Positions 13,135 through 25,703 of a stretch of DNA of 64,000 bases are shown here, one piece after another; the first letter of the stretch is position 1, and every line of letters begins with the position of its first letter. The translations under genes and the position numbers were made by a program. Source of the stretch: Bugula neritina (lineage: Eukaryota; Bryozoa; Gymnolaemata; Cheilostomatida; Bugulidae); contig OZ037765.1 of assembly GCA_964035545.1 (NCBI GenBank), forward strand, positions 27,106,504 through 27,170,503, in the 5' to 3' direction. A model generated the notes under the pieces. That model saw only the letters and a list, made by a program, of their open reading frames with translations, was not told where the DNA came from and did no database searches.

Positions 13135-15181
13135 ATGGACAGCATAGGCAGACCACCTCAACAGTATAATCCAAATGTGCATGGACCCTATAACCCTGGG
13201 ACATATTATGGAAAAGGTATTATAATAATAATTAAATTCAATAATCATTATGATTATCAATATGAATATGAATATGAATATTTATATTAATATTAATATA
13301 AATTAAAATTTGAAAATGGAAATGAATGTTAAATGTGATTAAATAAAAATTTATTATTTAATTTTATAATTATTTATCATAATTATGGTTATGACATTAA
13401 ACTTAAAGCACTTTGAAAGTGACACTGACTGATAGTGATACCATAGGCATAACCAGGGTTGGGGTAATTGCAATTTGTAATTCACTAATAGTAATAGTAA
13501 TACTAATAAGTAATTGGTTGTAATTAATTGCATTTTTCAAGTAATTGAATGTAATTTGTAATTGATGTATAAAATTGTAATATAGTTGCATATCTTATGT
13601 AATTGATTTTTACAATTACTTTATAATTATATGTCAGTTACTTCAAACTTTAAAATCTTGAAAATTTCATACTTTTCCAACTATGCCTACTGATAAACAA
13701 CAAGTTAAGATTAAGTCAAGGTAGTATAGTATCATTGTTGACAATAAAGAAGGTTCTCTATTGTCAAAATTGCCTGGGTAGTACTAGTTGGATCTTAGAG
13801 GAGAGATTGTATAATTTCTATGCATCCCTTGTGCGAACAAAAGTAATTGTAATTAATTATATTAGCATGTAATTGTAATTAATTGCATTACTTTTCAACT
13901 GTAATTGTAATTGACAGATGTTCATGTAAATGTAATTAATTACATTCACATGTAATTGACCCCAACCCTGACTGATACTCATACTTAGACTGATTCTTTG
14001 TTATATATATATGTTTATAATAATTATTATGTTTATAATTATAAAATAAATATTTAAAACTAAAAGGGTGCCCCTGCAGGCCATTTCATTTTCAACTTAA
14101 TGTTAATAAGTATAACAATACATTGTTATTTTTATACTTATTCACTTATTGACTTATAGATATTGTTATACTGATCTCGTAACACTAACAGTAACTCATA
14201 AGTCTAAGACTCAGTTATAGACATCACAACCCTAGTGATGCTCCTAATCCAGTTCATAGTTATAGTCACTAGGACTGAAACTTTCATAATGAAGAGATAG
14301 TGATACTCACAGTCATGAATTAAAAATAGTGAACTAAAAGTAAAAGTTTATTATGATTATCAATATGATTATATTTATAATCAAGTTTAACTTTTACTTT
14401 GAACAAGTTGATATTGACTGTTGATATTAAATGTGACTTTCCAATTGAGTGGTCACATCTGCAAGTCCTTGAATTCACGCAGTTAACGTTCATGACTTAT
14501 AACCAATTGATTACCATTATGCATATGTCAATATATTAACATAGATATCAATATTTTTTAGCCGACACTCACTGGAAAAATGTTAAACTGGCTGAGCTGC
14601 CTGCATGGTTGAATAGAAGAAGCAAACATCCTGTGCACATCGCTCAAGCTGTAGGAAGAGGTTAGAAATGTTTATTCTTAGGTGCAGATATATGTATATT
14701 TATTGCTTGACTTAATTTGTTGGAATCGATTGCTTTATGTTAATCAAACAACTTTTTATAGTGTCAAGCTCCTTAAGAACTAAGTAAGGTAAATTTCAGT
14801 AGTATGACCCATCACATTACTTTTTGTTATTTCAGCTGCCTGGAGATGGAACAATAAGTGGCTTGATGTAAAAAGGCCAACTGCTGCCCCACTGGTTCAT
14901 ATAATTGTTTTCTCATCAGCATTTTTCTATTTCCTCCAGTATAAATCACACAGTGAGTACAAACTTAGCTTTCTTTTTTGGAATGTAAGCACTTGATTTC
15001 AAAGCACAATGTAATTTCAGGGCAATATGTTGTGGCACTGTATAAAATGCTGAAAGTATTGTTCAGTAAATTTTCATGCTTATAAAAGTGTGCAACTGCA
15101 ATGTAGCTACAACAATGGGATTATGCTAAGTTCATCTTAATATTTGTTTTAGCTGATGAAAGAATCGCCAAGTACCATTAA
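13135..15181 (+). CDS. ATP5MF: Mitochondrial ATP synthase subunit f
   Basis: Small single-pass membrane subunit of the Fo part of mitochondrial ATP synthase, involved in assembly and dimerisation at the inner membrane. Four exons: 13135-13216, 14562-14660, 14836-14952, 15153-15181, total 327 bases (108 aa; vertebrate forms about 88-94 aa). The family core is clear: KLAELPAWL, then RAAWRWNNKWLDVKRP, a membrane helix (HIIVFSSAFFYFLQY) and the terminal HTDERIAKYH, which matches the family's conserved ending. The N-terminal Pro/Tyr-rich 27 residues from exon 1 are longer than in vertebrates. An AATAAA lies at 15347-15352. Intron 1 (13217-14561) holds a hAT-like MITE and simple repeats. The gene converges on lamin, 545 bases away. 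Confidence 0.93.
13454..13970. mobile_element. hAT-like MITE candidate
   Basis: A 517-base segment begins CAGGGTTGGGGTAATT and ends in the complement of CAGGGTTGGGGTCAATT, so it has terminal inverted repeats with 12 perfect bases and a few more after one gap. CAGGG-type ends are typical of hAT transposons. The interior has no coding capacity and is full of GTAATTG/CAATTAC short repeats, so it could fold on itself. The flanking 8-mers (GGCATAAC and ACTGATAC) do not match, so no target-site duplication is visible. It sits in ATP5MF intron 1. Confidence 0.65.
14000..14460. repeat. Degenerate simple-sequence block in ATP5MF intron 1
   Basis: Runs such as ATTATGATTATCAATATGA and scattered copies of CTGATACTCATACTTA form a low-complexity region. 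Similar sequence also flanks the MITE at 13217-13450. No coding content. Confidence 0.55.
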
Positions 15182-15725
15182 GTGCAACACTCTCCAAAAT
15201 TGGAATACACATGTATCACACCACAGATGTGTTGGGCTGGAGAAAAGAATAAAAAACATTGTGTTTCACATTTCAAGTAATTTGATAAATGTTTACAAGT
15301 TGTGGCGCTTTGACTTTCAATTTTTGGTCTTGTGTTAGTTATCAATAATAAACCTCATCATTTTAATATTATAACTTGTAGTTTAGGGCTTCTGGTCGTG
15401 CGGTATGAAGATCAGATTATTGACATTTTAAAGGTACATTAGCATACTCAAATTCTTAGCACTAAAATAATACATTGATTTAATGCTGGTACTACAGTAT
15501 TTGAATACATTGCTGCTACAAAGATATATAATATCTGGAAATACATAGCAAAAGAGTAATGCAATACTGAAAATCATGAGTTGAAACTCAAGAAAAAAAT
15601 TACATACAAGATACAGATTACTATGATTTGTATAAAAACTAGTTGACCTATTACAAAGGTAAGTATTGCTGACTAATTGGATTGAGGTGAAAAAATTGAA
15701 GTCTGGAAATGTCTTATCAGTAGGC
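15182..15725. other. Convergent 3' region between ATP5MF and lamin
   Basis: Both 3' UTRs end here. The AATAAA at 15347-15352 serves ATP5MF. A minus-strand ATTAAA at 15484-15479 could serve lamin. Nothing else was seen. Confidence 0.45.
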
Positions 15726-18700
15726 TCACATAATCACACAGCCTTTAGCTTCTTCTTTGTTCTTCTGCAACATAACACAAGGTAGCTAGAGGTAGGTGGT
15801 CAAGTCGTAATGTTGATATAATTACCAAAATATAAATTTTGTTTAGAAATTCGATCAACAAATAAGTGTTGAAGTCTTTCAATACGCATGCTTTTAAAAG
15901 TTGGACTAACAGCATTGAAATATGAACCAATATCCTGGGTGATAACTCCTAACCTTAACAAAAACTTGAGCATTTAAAAGCTCAAGACAAGATATCAAAT
16001 ACATTAATAGCACCTATAGAAACAAAATATAAAACTGCAATTATTCTAACTAGATTCACACTGTGAAAATTGAGTGGGTTTACTATTGACAGAAATAACA
16101 TAAATTCACCTCTTCAGCCGGATTACGTCTCACTGCTTTGCGAAATTCCCTAGGTGCACGTCTCATTTCGAAACTTGCCTGCTCCTGTGGGAGTAGGAAA
16201 CAGCTAGACTATTAGGAATATGATTAGTGGAGAAGATCGAAATGATATGTGAAGATATTGAGGAATCACAAAAAATAAAAGCTTAAAAATAACCTCTGCC
16301 TACATACTAGTAAACTTTAATGCAAGAAATTGAAAAGACAGTATATTTTAGATAGCCAAAGTACAGTCAATATCTAACTAACATAAAACCTAGATGCATC
16401 TACACCTAGTCACTTTTTCATAAAACTTTGAGGAACAAAAGTAGGGTTTCTTTGAAACCCTATTTTTAAATACAGAAATGGCTGGCTTATTAGAATAACA
16501 TCAATTGCAAGAACAAACTCTAGTGAACACAATACATACATTGCCTTCTTTATCTGTCAAGGAAGTCAACATGATGTCACCAATGGCCCACTGCTGTCCT
16601 TTCATCACCATGTTATGCGTTGCTGGATCATGAGTGGCGCCACTGTTGGAACTCCACACCTACAGATCAGAAAATGCCGAATTACTAGAATCACATCAAC
16701 AAAATTTACGTTAGTGAACTATCATACATAAATTCATGTAGTAGGTGTGAGGTTGCATTCACTCACCGTTACTACATCACCACCACCAAGCTTCACGGTT
16801 CTATGGAACTTGTACTCCGTCTCTGCATCACCGGATTTATGTGTTATCTTCCAGCCAGACAGTGAAACCTCCTGAAGTAAAGAACATAAAATGTGATCCA
16901 TCGGCATTCATAAGAAATAGCCAAGTAAAAAACTCACAAGTTTATAGTCACTATCTCTGATGGAAAGGGTGTTTTATATCGGGCTAAGAACTTATTCATA
17001 TGTGGCAAAGGAGCAATTATAACTGGATGCTTTTCCCAACATCACCAATGGCATTTACTGAGGTTCAAACCCATGGCCACAGGTTTACTAAGCCAGCACT
17101 TTAACCACTAGACTGCGGCTGCTCCCCAAGAAAGGCCAGCAGAATCTAAATACAGTGTTACAAATATCATACCTCATCGGCTATGTTTCTAATCTTTATG
17201 TATTTCCCTTCTTCGCTAACTTCAGAAATTTCTGTACTGTTGGCAATACTGCCAGAAGAAATATAGGGAACAGGGTCTTCAGCAGCCTTTTCTGTCGCAC
17301 CATCAACACGCCGTCTTTTACGTGGAGTGGGTTTGGATTGCGTAAAAGATTGTGACTTGTTCAAACTGCAAATGTTAATTTAATCTGTAATGCTCAAGTC
17401 ATATAAAAAAACAGCTACATTTACTCTCTCAGCTACAGATGCCGAGTACAACACAGTACATAACACAAAATACTTCTTGAAAATACATAGAATAAATGTC
17501 TATAACTTAAGACCAATGAAGTTACAAGATATGTGACTAGGCTAAATAAAAGCTTGATGTTAATATTCATAAAATGGCTGCATGTTTACCGTTCTTCCTC
17601 TCCTTCAATGAGCTTCCTATAAGCAGCGATTTCCAAATCCAAGCTGGTCTTGACATCAAGCAAATCCTGATATTCTTTCATTTGCTCTTCCATCTGGTTT
17701 CGAAGGAACTTAATCTCTCGTTCCTTAGCCTCAATTGTAGCCTGAGCTCTGTCCCTTTCAAGGGCAAGGTCAGCCTCCACGGTAACCAGCTTAGATTCTA
17801 GACCGGCATTCTATCAAACGAGTTACACTGTGTATGAAGCCGAGAAGTTTACAGTTATCAGGTATTGGACTATATAAATATATAACTTGTGGCTGTGGAT
17901 TATATAAATATATAATTTTGACACATAAATTTGAGGTGGTGAGAAAATTTGCTCTCTTTACAGTCAATATACATTCCACCGTAAATCCAAGAAGGGAGGC
18001 ACATCAGTAGTCACATACTTTGGTCGAGCTACTTATCAGCATCTTGTCGGTTTTAGGTAACTTGTTACTTACACAAAATAATATATATGCAGAAATGTTG
18101 TTGAATCTAATGAGATGTTAGAAAGAACCCGGGCCAAGGTTTACACACTCATTTTCATTAATTTTCAGTCGAATTCTCAGTGCAATGCAAATAAATTACA
18201 TGCAATTTCGAAGTTTTCTGAGGATCCACAACCTCAAGGAAAAAGCTCAAGTGTTTCTACATTCACCTGAACAACTTACAATCTATACTCCATCCAGTCA
18301 CAACTGAAATTATAAACATCTGTAATCTATGCTTTAATAGTGTCAATTTAGGATTTGATAACACATATTGCCACAATCAAATTTGCACAATAGATACTTG
18401 AGCACCACAGAGAAGAGGTAAAGAGTTGATGCTTAATAATTGGTAACTTGAGAGAATACAGCAACAATTACTGAAATTATCCACAGCTTCCAGGGTTAGT
18501 GAAGGTACAAGACTAAAAGTATACAATAATTAAAGACATATACCTGACCAATCAGCTTCTTAATTTGCCCCTGAAGTTCAGCGATTCTACTTTTGTAAGT
18601 AGAAATCTCCGACTTGTTTGCTTCATCGAGTCCGTCCTGGCTGGCTAATTCTTTCTGTAGTCCTTGTATCTGCAGCAATATGGTAACTGGGTAACCACAG

Positions 18701-21700
18701 AGAGATCCAACAACCAAGAGAGTACTAGTATACAGAAGTTTTAACTAATAGAGATATTTCATAGAAGAATAAACAAGATATATAGCCACATGGAGTATTT
18801 CAACACAACTTTTTCCAGTAAAAGGTTAACAATTCCAGCACACGAATAAGAAATGGTGAAAGAGCTACATAAAAAAATGTATCCTGTCTACTAGCTGGTT
18901 TAAGTAAGTTTTTGAGCAGAGTAATTAGAAATAAACAAGTGAGTATAAAAAACATTATAAGACAGTCAATAATATAGTACTGAGTATACCTTAGATTCAT
19001 ATATATTCTCTAAATCTTCTCTATACGACTGAGTTTGCTCTTCCTGCTGCTTACGGAGATCGGACAGGACACTCTGCAATTTATTCTCCACTTCCTTCTC
19101 GGCTCGGCTATCCACCTCATCCAATGTTATCTCCAATCGTGTTCGTGTTTCTGCCAGCTCCGCTTGGTGCAGCTGTGTTTGGAATGCCAACTCCTCCTAC
19201 GCATTAAAGAAAAGATGTAGTAAATAACCAAGACCAATATCACCAGCAGTAACTAATCACGCTTCATGGAAACGTGCAATACAGTGCTAGAATATCTACT
19301 AAATACAAAAATTTTGAAGAAATTTTCAAACTTTATATTTACTTGATCAAAAGTCAGTCCAGTGAAATTAATAACATAAATGGTTTATGCTGTTGTCATT
19401 AAAAGACTGACAATATAACCAGCGGTCATAGTCTGGAGAAAATGGTGGGGGTATGGTATACCCCCTAACTTTAACATATTGCACAGTACATTCACAGCAC
19501 TCCAAGTAAGAAATGAGATTCACACCTTCAAGCTCTGAATTCGATTCTCCATATCAACTTTGGCAAGTGTTTCATCCTCGACCTGCTTCCGGGCAGTAGC
19601 CAGCTGCCTGTCAATATCCTCAGCATCAGACTTGGCCCTCTGAAAGTAGAGACACCCTGTACTATGTGTAACACACGTTCTCACCTGCCCATCCTATCCC
19701 ATTGAAGTGGCCGTATTCATGCAATTCAAGCTCTCAGACTAGTAAAATAACCAAAGTTAGAGTTACAAAAAAGATGAATTGCAGGTCTAGAATGTGAACG
19801 TAAAGCTGTGCGGCAGATGCTGAAGCTCCATGTGCAGTTATTAGCAAATAACACTTCTAAAAAGAAGTAAAAAACATGTTTGCCAAAATAACTTAAAAAT
19901 GTCAATTCTGAGAATGTGCTCATTGCAAATTTATATGCTTCAATAGATTTCTCCATAAAACCTATTTATTACTTCTGATACACCATATAAATGATTAGTG
20001 GCAAAAATAAGGAGAAAGGCACTCGAATGTTCTAGAAGTATGAGTACAATTATGTAATATATTAGCTGCATGGTTAAGACAAACCAAATTATTGAGAACT
20101 AATAACAAAAAACTGGTCAAGTGAATAAATATGCAAGTATTTCATCTTTCATTTACACAATTTACCGGTTTCTGTAGCTGAACCTTGTTATAACTACAAA
20201 TTCACCAAAACTGAATGTAATGATGGAGTAAATACGCAAGTAAACTATTGTAAGTTACTCACAATTACCCGAGATCTCTTGAGGTACATAGTAGAACACT
20301 AGACACTCAATTAAACAGACTTATAACAGGCTGCACCCTAGAGTGAGCATGATGTTCAAGTGAATGCAAAATTATATTAAAAGCTAATATTAAAATAAAC
20401 ATAAAGGTTTATTGTTCTTTTTTGTCTTATGGAAAACAATAAAATCATTGAGATGGAATGCAAGGAGTGTTGCCATTTTTATTGCCGGTGCAGACACAAC
20501 TAAAACAAGAGTTTATAATGGCTTTCATCGACCTAAAATGATTATAATAGTTTTGCTAATGAATGAAAAACCTTTCAATCTGTTTTTATTGATTTAGGAA
20601 TCAATGGACTGAATTAGGGGTATAATTTACACAGTATTCATTACAATGTTAAACTATTTACAATATTTTATCATTGCTTTTAGCAAATTTATTGTATTTA
20701 TTTAATTTCAACAATGGCCTTTTGAAAATTGATACGCCAAGTGCATAAGCCAAATTACCGTATACTTCTCCTGAGCTTTGTCAACATCTCTCAGAGCTGC
20801 TGCTAGCTTTGCTTCAGTGTCAGCAATTCTAGCTTCAGCTCCTGCAAACTTCTTTTGCAGAGCAGAAAGTTCTCGGTCTTTCTGAGTATACCTAGCAATA
20901 AAAAAATGTGTTGCTCACTTGACACTGAAACGCGTCCTTGCTAAGTACTGCTGATAATGACAATTCTTTTACGAAAATCAACTTTCTAAATTAAATTTAT
21001 TTCAGGCAGATAGAAAACGTGTAGTTCCCCTTTCATGCCATGCTTACTTCAGTTATAAAATATAAGCGACCAACAAGATTAGTAAATAAGTAACCAGCGC
21101 ATTACTTTTTTATATGACAAACTTTTGATATAACAGCTTGTATAAAATGTGATGCTATTTTAAGATCATGTTGTGGTGGCATTACATACATTACAATTCA
21201 TGGTAAAATTTATTTCACCATAGATTGTAAGATCATTTTACAAGTTATAAGAACACATGCTAACACAGTATAAGATGCTTTAGCTTGTTCTGCAGAAAGT
21301 AAAGTATAAAAAATAAATATTTTAGGGCGAGCTTTGATGGTTGTCAAATACTTGACAGAAAAAATTCTTTTATTGTCAAAGAAACACTTGTAAACCATTG
21401 AACTCAAGACTCTTGTTTGAAGATATGCAAAAAATTGCAATGTTGGAGTAATGTGCTTCCAAAGCCAACAGGATAAAAGCAGATTACTCCAAATTTTTAA
21501 TGCCAACAATATTTTGCGCTCATAATTTTGAATGGTATTCCCCATACCAAGTATACAATGCATTTTCCCATCAGATAGTACCGACTTAAATTAGCACTCC
21601 ATGTTTTCCCCCGCATTTTTAGTTAGAATTTAGTAGATTGATCCACTGAATCAGTGGCTTAGTCCCACTTTAAACTGTAGGTGTTTTGTCGTAGCATAGT

Positions 21701-23842
21701 ATAATACTGATTCGTTAAATTTGGCCATTTTGTCCCTATACATACATGTCACAAAATAGGGGTCTAAGCCTTTATTGTGCTCCATGGGAGTTCCTGAAAA
21801 ATGGAACAGTGAAATATGGGGGAGCACTGTATTACAAAGTTGCCAAAAGGATCAAACAGACAAATGTCAATTGTTTGTGCACTGTACAGGATACTAACTG
21901 TCTTGAGTGCATCAGTTATTATTTTGCTAAGTTGGGGTCAGCTTCTAAAACTAGATGAGTGATTTCAAAGTGTCCTGGTGAGCTAGTAACCAAATTTAAC
22001 ATTCCAAAAGTCAACCAATGATGACTGAAGTATAAGAAAAATAGTATTTTACTTTCACCAAGTCTAGCACTTTAACTCGCGCCTAGACATTTTTGTCAAC
22101 TACATGAAGAAAAAAGTTGCCCTAGCTCATAGGTAAACAAACAGAATGGGCTAGTTCAGTACTAAAATTATCTAAGTTAAATAGATATTTCAATGGCCTA
22201 TTTGGATATAAAAATCAATTTCAAGGAAGTAGTCCCAAGGTAGAAAAAACAGAAGCCCGTGGTCCAACTATTTTCTTGCTTGACACAACAAAACAGATAG
22301 TAACTATTGTTTTTTACCTGAAAACAAACAACCTGCTGGTAACATATCTACTATTCTTCGATTTTCCTACAAACTGAGCATGAAGCTCTAATAATGTTTT
22401 TTTACAATAAGGTTTTTAAAGATTACTTGCTCATTTAAAATATTATATATTACCCATAACCCTATTATATTGATTACCAAGTTACTCACTGCTGTGAGTT
22501 AAAAAGTCATATATGCAAGTGATTTTAAAATAATAATAATAAATAATCATTTTTTTCTTATTTTTGTCGATAGAATCAACTGCTGGGTGATCTACGATGG
22601 CAGCCACTCTCAATTAACAACTAAACTAGAGCTTTTAGCAAGTTCAAGTAGTACTACTAGTAGTAGTAGTAGTAGTGGTGGTAATACCAGTGTTGAATCA
22701 TAACACTCTATCAACTACTTACTATTCAGTATTTAGTAGTAAATGCAAATGTTGAACTTTAAATACCAAATATAAAATTAGATTAACATATTAATATGAT
22801 ACTAAATATAGAAATAAAACTATTTGATTTAAATCCATTAGTATTACTATTAATATAAATATAACTTCTACAAGTATAAGCAAATAAGCATAGTCTAAGT
22901 CAAAATGACCAATGTGAATAATATTAATTAGCAATAAGTAATCACTACTAATGAGTAATGACTAATCACTATCAGCCCATAGCTACAAGTGTAAGTGTAA
23001 CACTAACTCTAAGTGCAACCAGTGTAATGAGTGCATAAAACAAACTCTAAGTCTTATTCAGTTATACTTATTGTCTATGGAAAACAGAAAATACTTATAC
23101 TAAGTCTAACTTTGAACTAACGTCTAAGAGCTACTAATTCTAAAGTAGCTACAATAACTGGTATAAGTATAAGTTAAAGTTTAACAAACTGAAACACCAT
23201 CATAATGATAATGAGAATCTAATGATTATGATGATCATAATCATAATAATGATTGTAATCATAATCTAAATCATAATGATAATGATATCAATAATCATTA
23301 TCATTACATTTACTGTTAGTATCTAAAATCAATACATGAATTGGCATATTGCAAATCGTTTGATGACGTTTTTCGACAGGTACCCTACTGTTACATCTTG
23401 ATTTACTGTTAGTGTTACTCCTAATAGTAATACAATTGTTTTAATTGAATACATACTTTCTAATCCATTCTTCGCCTTCAGATTTGCATGTGCCAGCAAA
23501 TACTGTGAGCTGAGCATTTTCCTTAGACAAGTCATCAATTAGTTTTCTAGCTGCCGCCAACTCTCGTTCGTACAACTCCTTGATGCTGGACACCTCTCGC
23601 TGAGTTGTTTCTTCAAATGTCTGCACTTGAAGGTGCAACTTTTGGTTTTCAGTTTCTAATGATCTTATGTGATCAATATATGCGGCTAGCCGGTCGTTTA
23701 AACTAGTGAGTTGATCTTTCTTTTCCTGCAGCCTGCTAACACGCGGAGAAGTAACACGAACCTCAACCTTACTTCCAACAGAAGGACTAGAAATGGGCGG
23801 ATCTTTCAGCTTTTCACCGGGTTTTTGTTGCAAAGTAGCCAT
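15726..23842 (-). CDS. Nuclear lamin (B-type, CaaX-terminated)
   Basis: Intermediate filament of the nuclear lamina. Eleven exons: 23842-23457, 20891-20759, 19639-19526, 19196-18990, 18669-18544, 17810-17590, 17365-17173, 16871-16767, 16659-16540, 16184-16110, 15764-15726; 1719 bases, 572 aa. The rod runs from about residue 40 (helix start [19 protein letters not shown]) to 396 (helix end [18 protein letters not shown]), the long coil of lamins and invertebrate intermediate filaments. A nuclear localisation signal (PRKRRRVD) follows at about 410, then the Ig-like lamin tail domain (about 440-535; [22 protein letters not shown]). The last 13-codon exon ends in CVIM, a farnesylation CaaX box. 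The ATG at 23842 fits the family N terminus. Intron 1 (20892-23456) is the largest and holds simple repeats; intron 7 has a SINE. Likely the animal's B-type lamin. Confidence 0.96.
16978..17127 (-). mobile_element. tRNA-derived SINE with RTE-like tail (copy 1)
   Basis: Read on the minus strand it starts GGGGAGCAGCCGCAGTCTAG, followed by TGGTTAAAGTG (A-box-like) and GGGTTTGAACCTC (B-box-like), which is a tRNA-related head. The body continues with AAATGCCATTGGTGATG, and the tail has GGGAAAAGCATCCAGTTATA, resembling the GGGCATCCGG-type ends of RTE-driven SINEs. It lies in lamin intron 7. Ends are approximate. A diverged second copy at 52404-52551 in the same orientation supports a repeat family. 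Confidence 0.75.
22620..23450. repeat. Simple-sequence block in lamin intron 1, including (TAG)n
   Basis: A short near-perfect TAG/AGT run sits at about 22648-22680. It is followed by degenerate blocks: GTAATGACTAATCACTA-type at 22925-23040, and ATAATGATTGTAATCATAAT-type at 23205-23310 made of ATN triplets. No coding content. Confidence 0.7.
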
Positions 23843-25703
23843 ACTGCTTTCAGAATTCCTACTTTTATCGGTCTTAAATTGATGGCCGAAAACTAAGCAA
23901 ATTATATAATTATATGTAACTTTGTACTCTTCAAATGAATGAGAAATTACAAATAATCATGGCTGACTTTTCTAAACCTTGCACTTGCAGCACAAAAAGT
24001 AAAACGGGGCTCGCTTTGGAGGTTTTTGTTTTATAGGAGATAACTCCTAAACAAAGAGTTGATTTTTGTTAGCAGCAAAATAAAATTACATGAAAAACAT
24101 TAAAAAGTAATATTTTCATAACTTTTGTTTTTCTTCTATGAAAATTAAACCTCGTCAATAATATGACAATATTATGTTTTAGCAATGATCAATAATCATT
24201 ACAAAACTAGAGTTATCCTTGTATGGGGGAAACAACTCTACCAAAATATAAGTGATGGTTATCCAAATGAAATCGAAAACAGATGTATTCCTTTCACTAG
24301 TTGACCAACCTAAAAGTTAAAATTGCGTAGAAAGAGTAACTCCTCACAAAGATTCTTTTTTGTTTATACTATGTGTGAAGTTGAAATTAACCAAAATAGC
24401 CGTGGAGAAAAGACTATGAAAACTGATTCTATAAATTTTTCTTCAAATTGTTGCTTATTTAAACACAACCCAATATAGTATTGTTTCTTTTTTCACACAT
24501 TGCAGTACTCAAGTACTATAGCTGTTGAATTACAATTTTCTAAAGTGAATTTTTACTTTTACACAAATAATTTAATAGATTCAAGACTGATTAGTCATTA
24601 GACTAAAGGAACGCGATGAAAAGTCCATTTTGTAGTATGTGGGTAATTTTAGACTGCTTTTTATTAAGCAAACAGCCAGAGTATCTTGACGTTTGAAGCA
24701 AACAAATGCAAGGTTACAAAATATGCTATATTCCATAACTGCTTCAATCACTCATGGCTGGGAAATGCAAGAGAAGGTAAACTCTATATTCTTCCCTTGA
24801 CTCCGAGTTAGTGCATTAATACTTTAAAGGAGAGCAATGATTTATGGGGGCCATCATACCCTGTACCATTAACTCACAGAAATGATTTGTAGACAAGCCA
24901 TTTCCTGTAAATTTTATCCGTCTAGACATATTTCAGACTCTTATCGCATTAAAATATTTCATACTTACCATGCTCTGGAGATAATCCTGGATTACCATCA
25001 GCAAAAGTTAACTTATCAATCTTAGGTATTTTTATAAGTGTATATTGATTAAACTTTATCCTTTCAGTGTTGCTGTGCAAATAACATGTGGCTGCTTTTG
25101 TGCTCAGGTTAAAAGCAATTACTTGTTAGGCAACCATAATATTTCATAGGAAACTACAAATCTTTTTTTATTAATTTATATACTTATATTACACCTAAAT
25201 AATTGTCTTTGAAGAAATATGGATTGATAACATGAAGTGCTACAAACATATCAAAAAATAATCCAAGTTTACACTCTAGATGCTATGTTATAGCAAATTA
25301 TGAAATTTGAAAAGGGAGCTCACAAAGTGAGTCATATAAAACATGTAGTATTTATAAAAACTAATGTTGATGGAACATTTGATGTAGTAGTAATCTACCA
25401 TATCAACTCAGCAATAGTAATTTCATTAGTACACTATATGTAAAAGTAATTCAATAATTGTCTTTCATTAAATCTAAAATTAGAATATATGACTTGTATC
25501 ACCTACAAAATATGCTTTTACAAAGCAAATGCAAAAATATACCAATTTATCAAAGGGAATTCATGTAAGGATGAAAATCTAATCTGAAGTTATCACAAAT
25601 ATCTTGCAGATCTTTATATGCTCAAAGCATTAACTGTAATACAATAACACAATCCTATATTTTTGCAACCTTATTAGTTTATACTATATCCACCGTATGC
25701 AAC
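23843..25703. other. Gap between the ataxin-1 homologue and lamin
   Basis: AT-rich and non-coding as far as I can see. It should hold the lamin promoter and 5' UTR next to 23842 and the 3' UTR of the ataxin-1 homologue next to 25704. No repeat family or RNA gene was recognised. Confidence 0.4.

Noticed and set aside
13454-13970. Target-site duplication of the hAT-like element
   Set aside because: The flanking 8-mers GGCATAAC and ACTGATAC do not match; similar ACTGATA words nearby belong to surrounding simple sequence.
17045-17127. A functional tRNA gene on the minus strand
   Set aside because: The A-box and B-box-like parts are present, but the acceptor stem and anticodon arm do not pair and a body with a LINE-like tail follows, so it is a SINE head.
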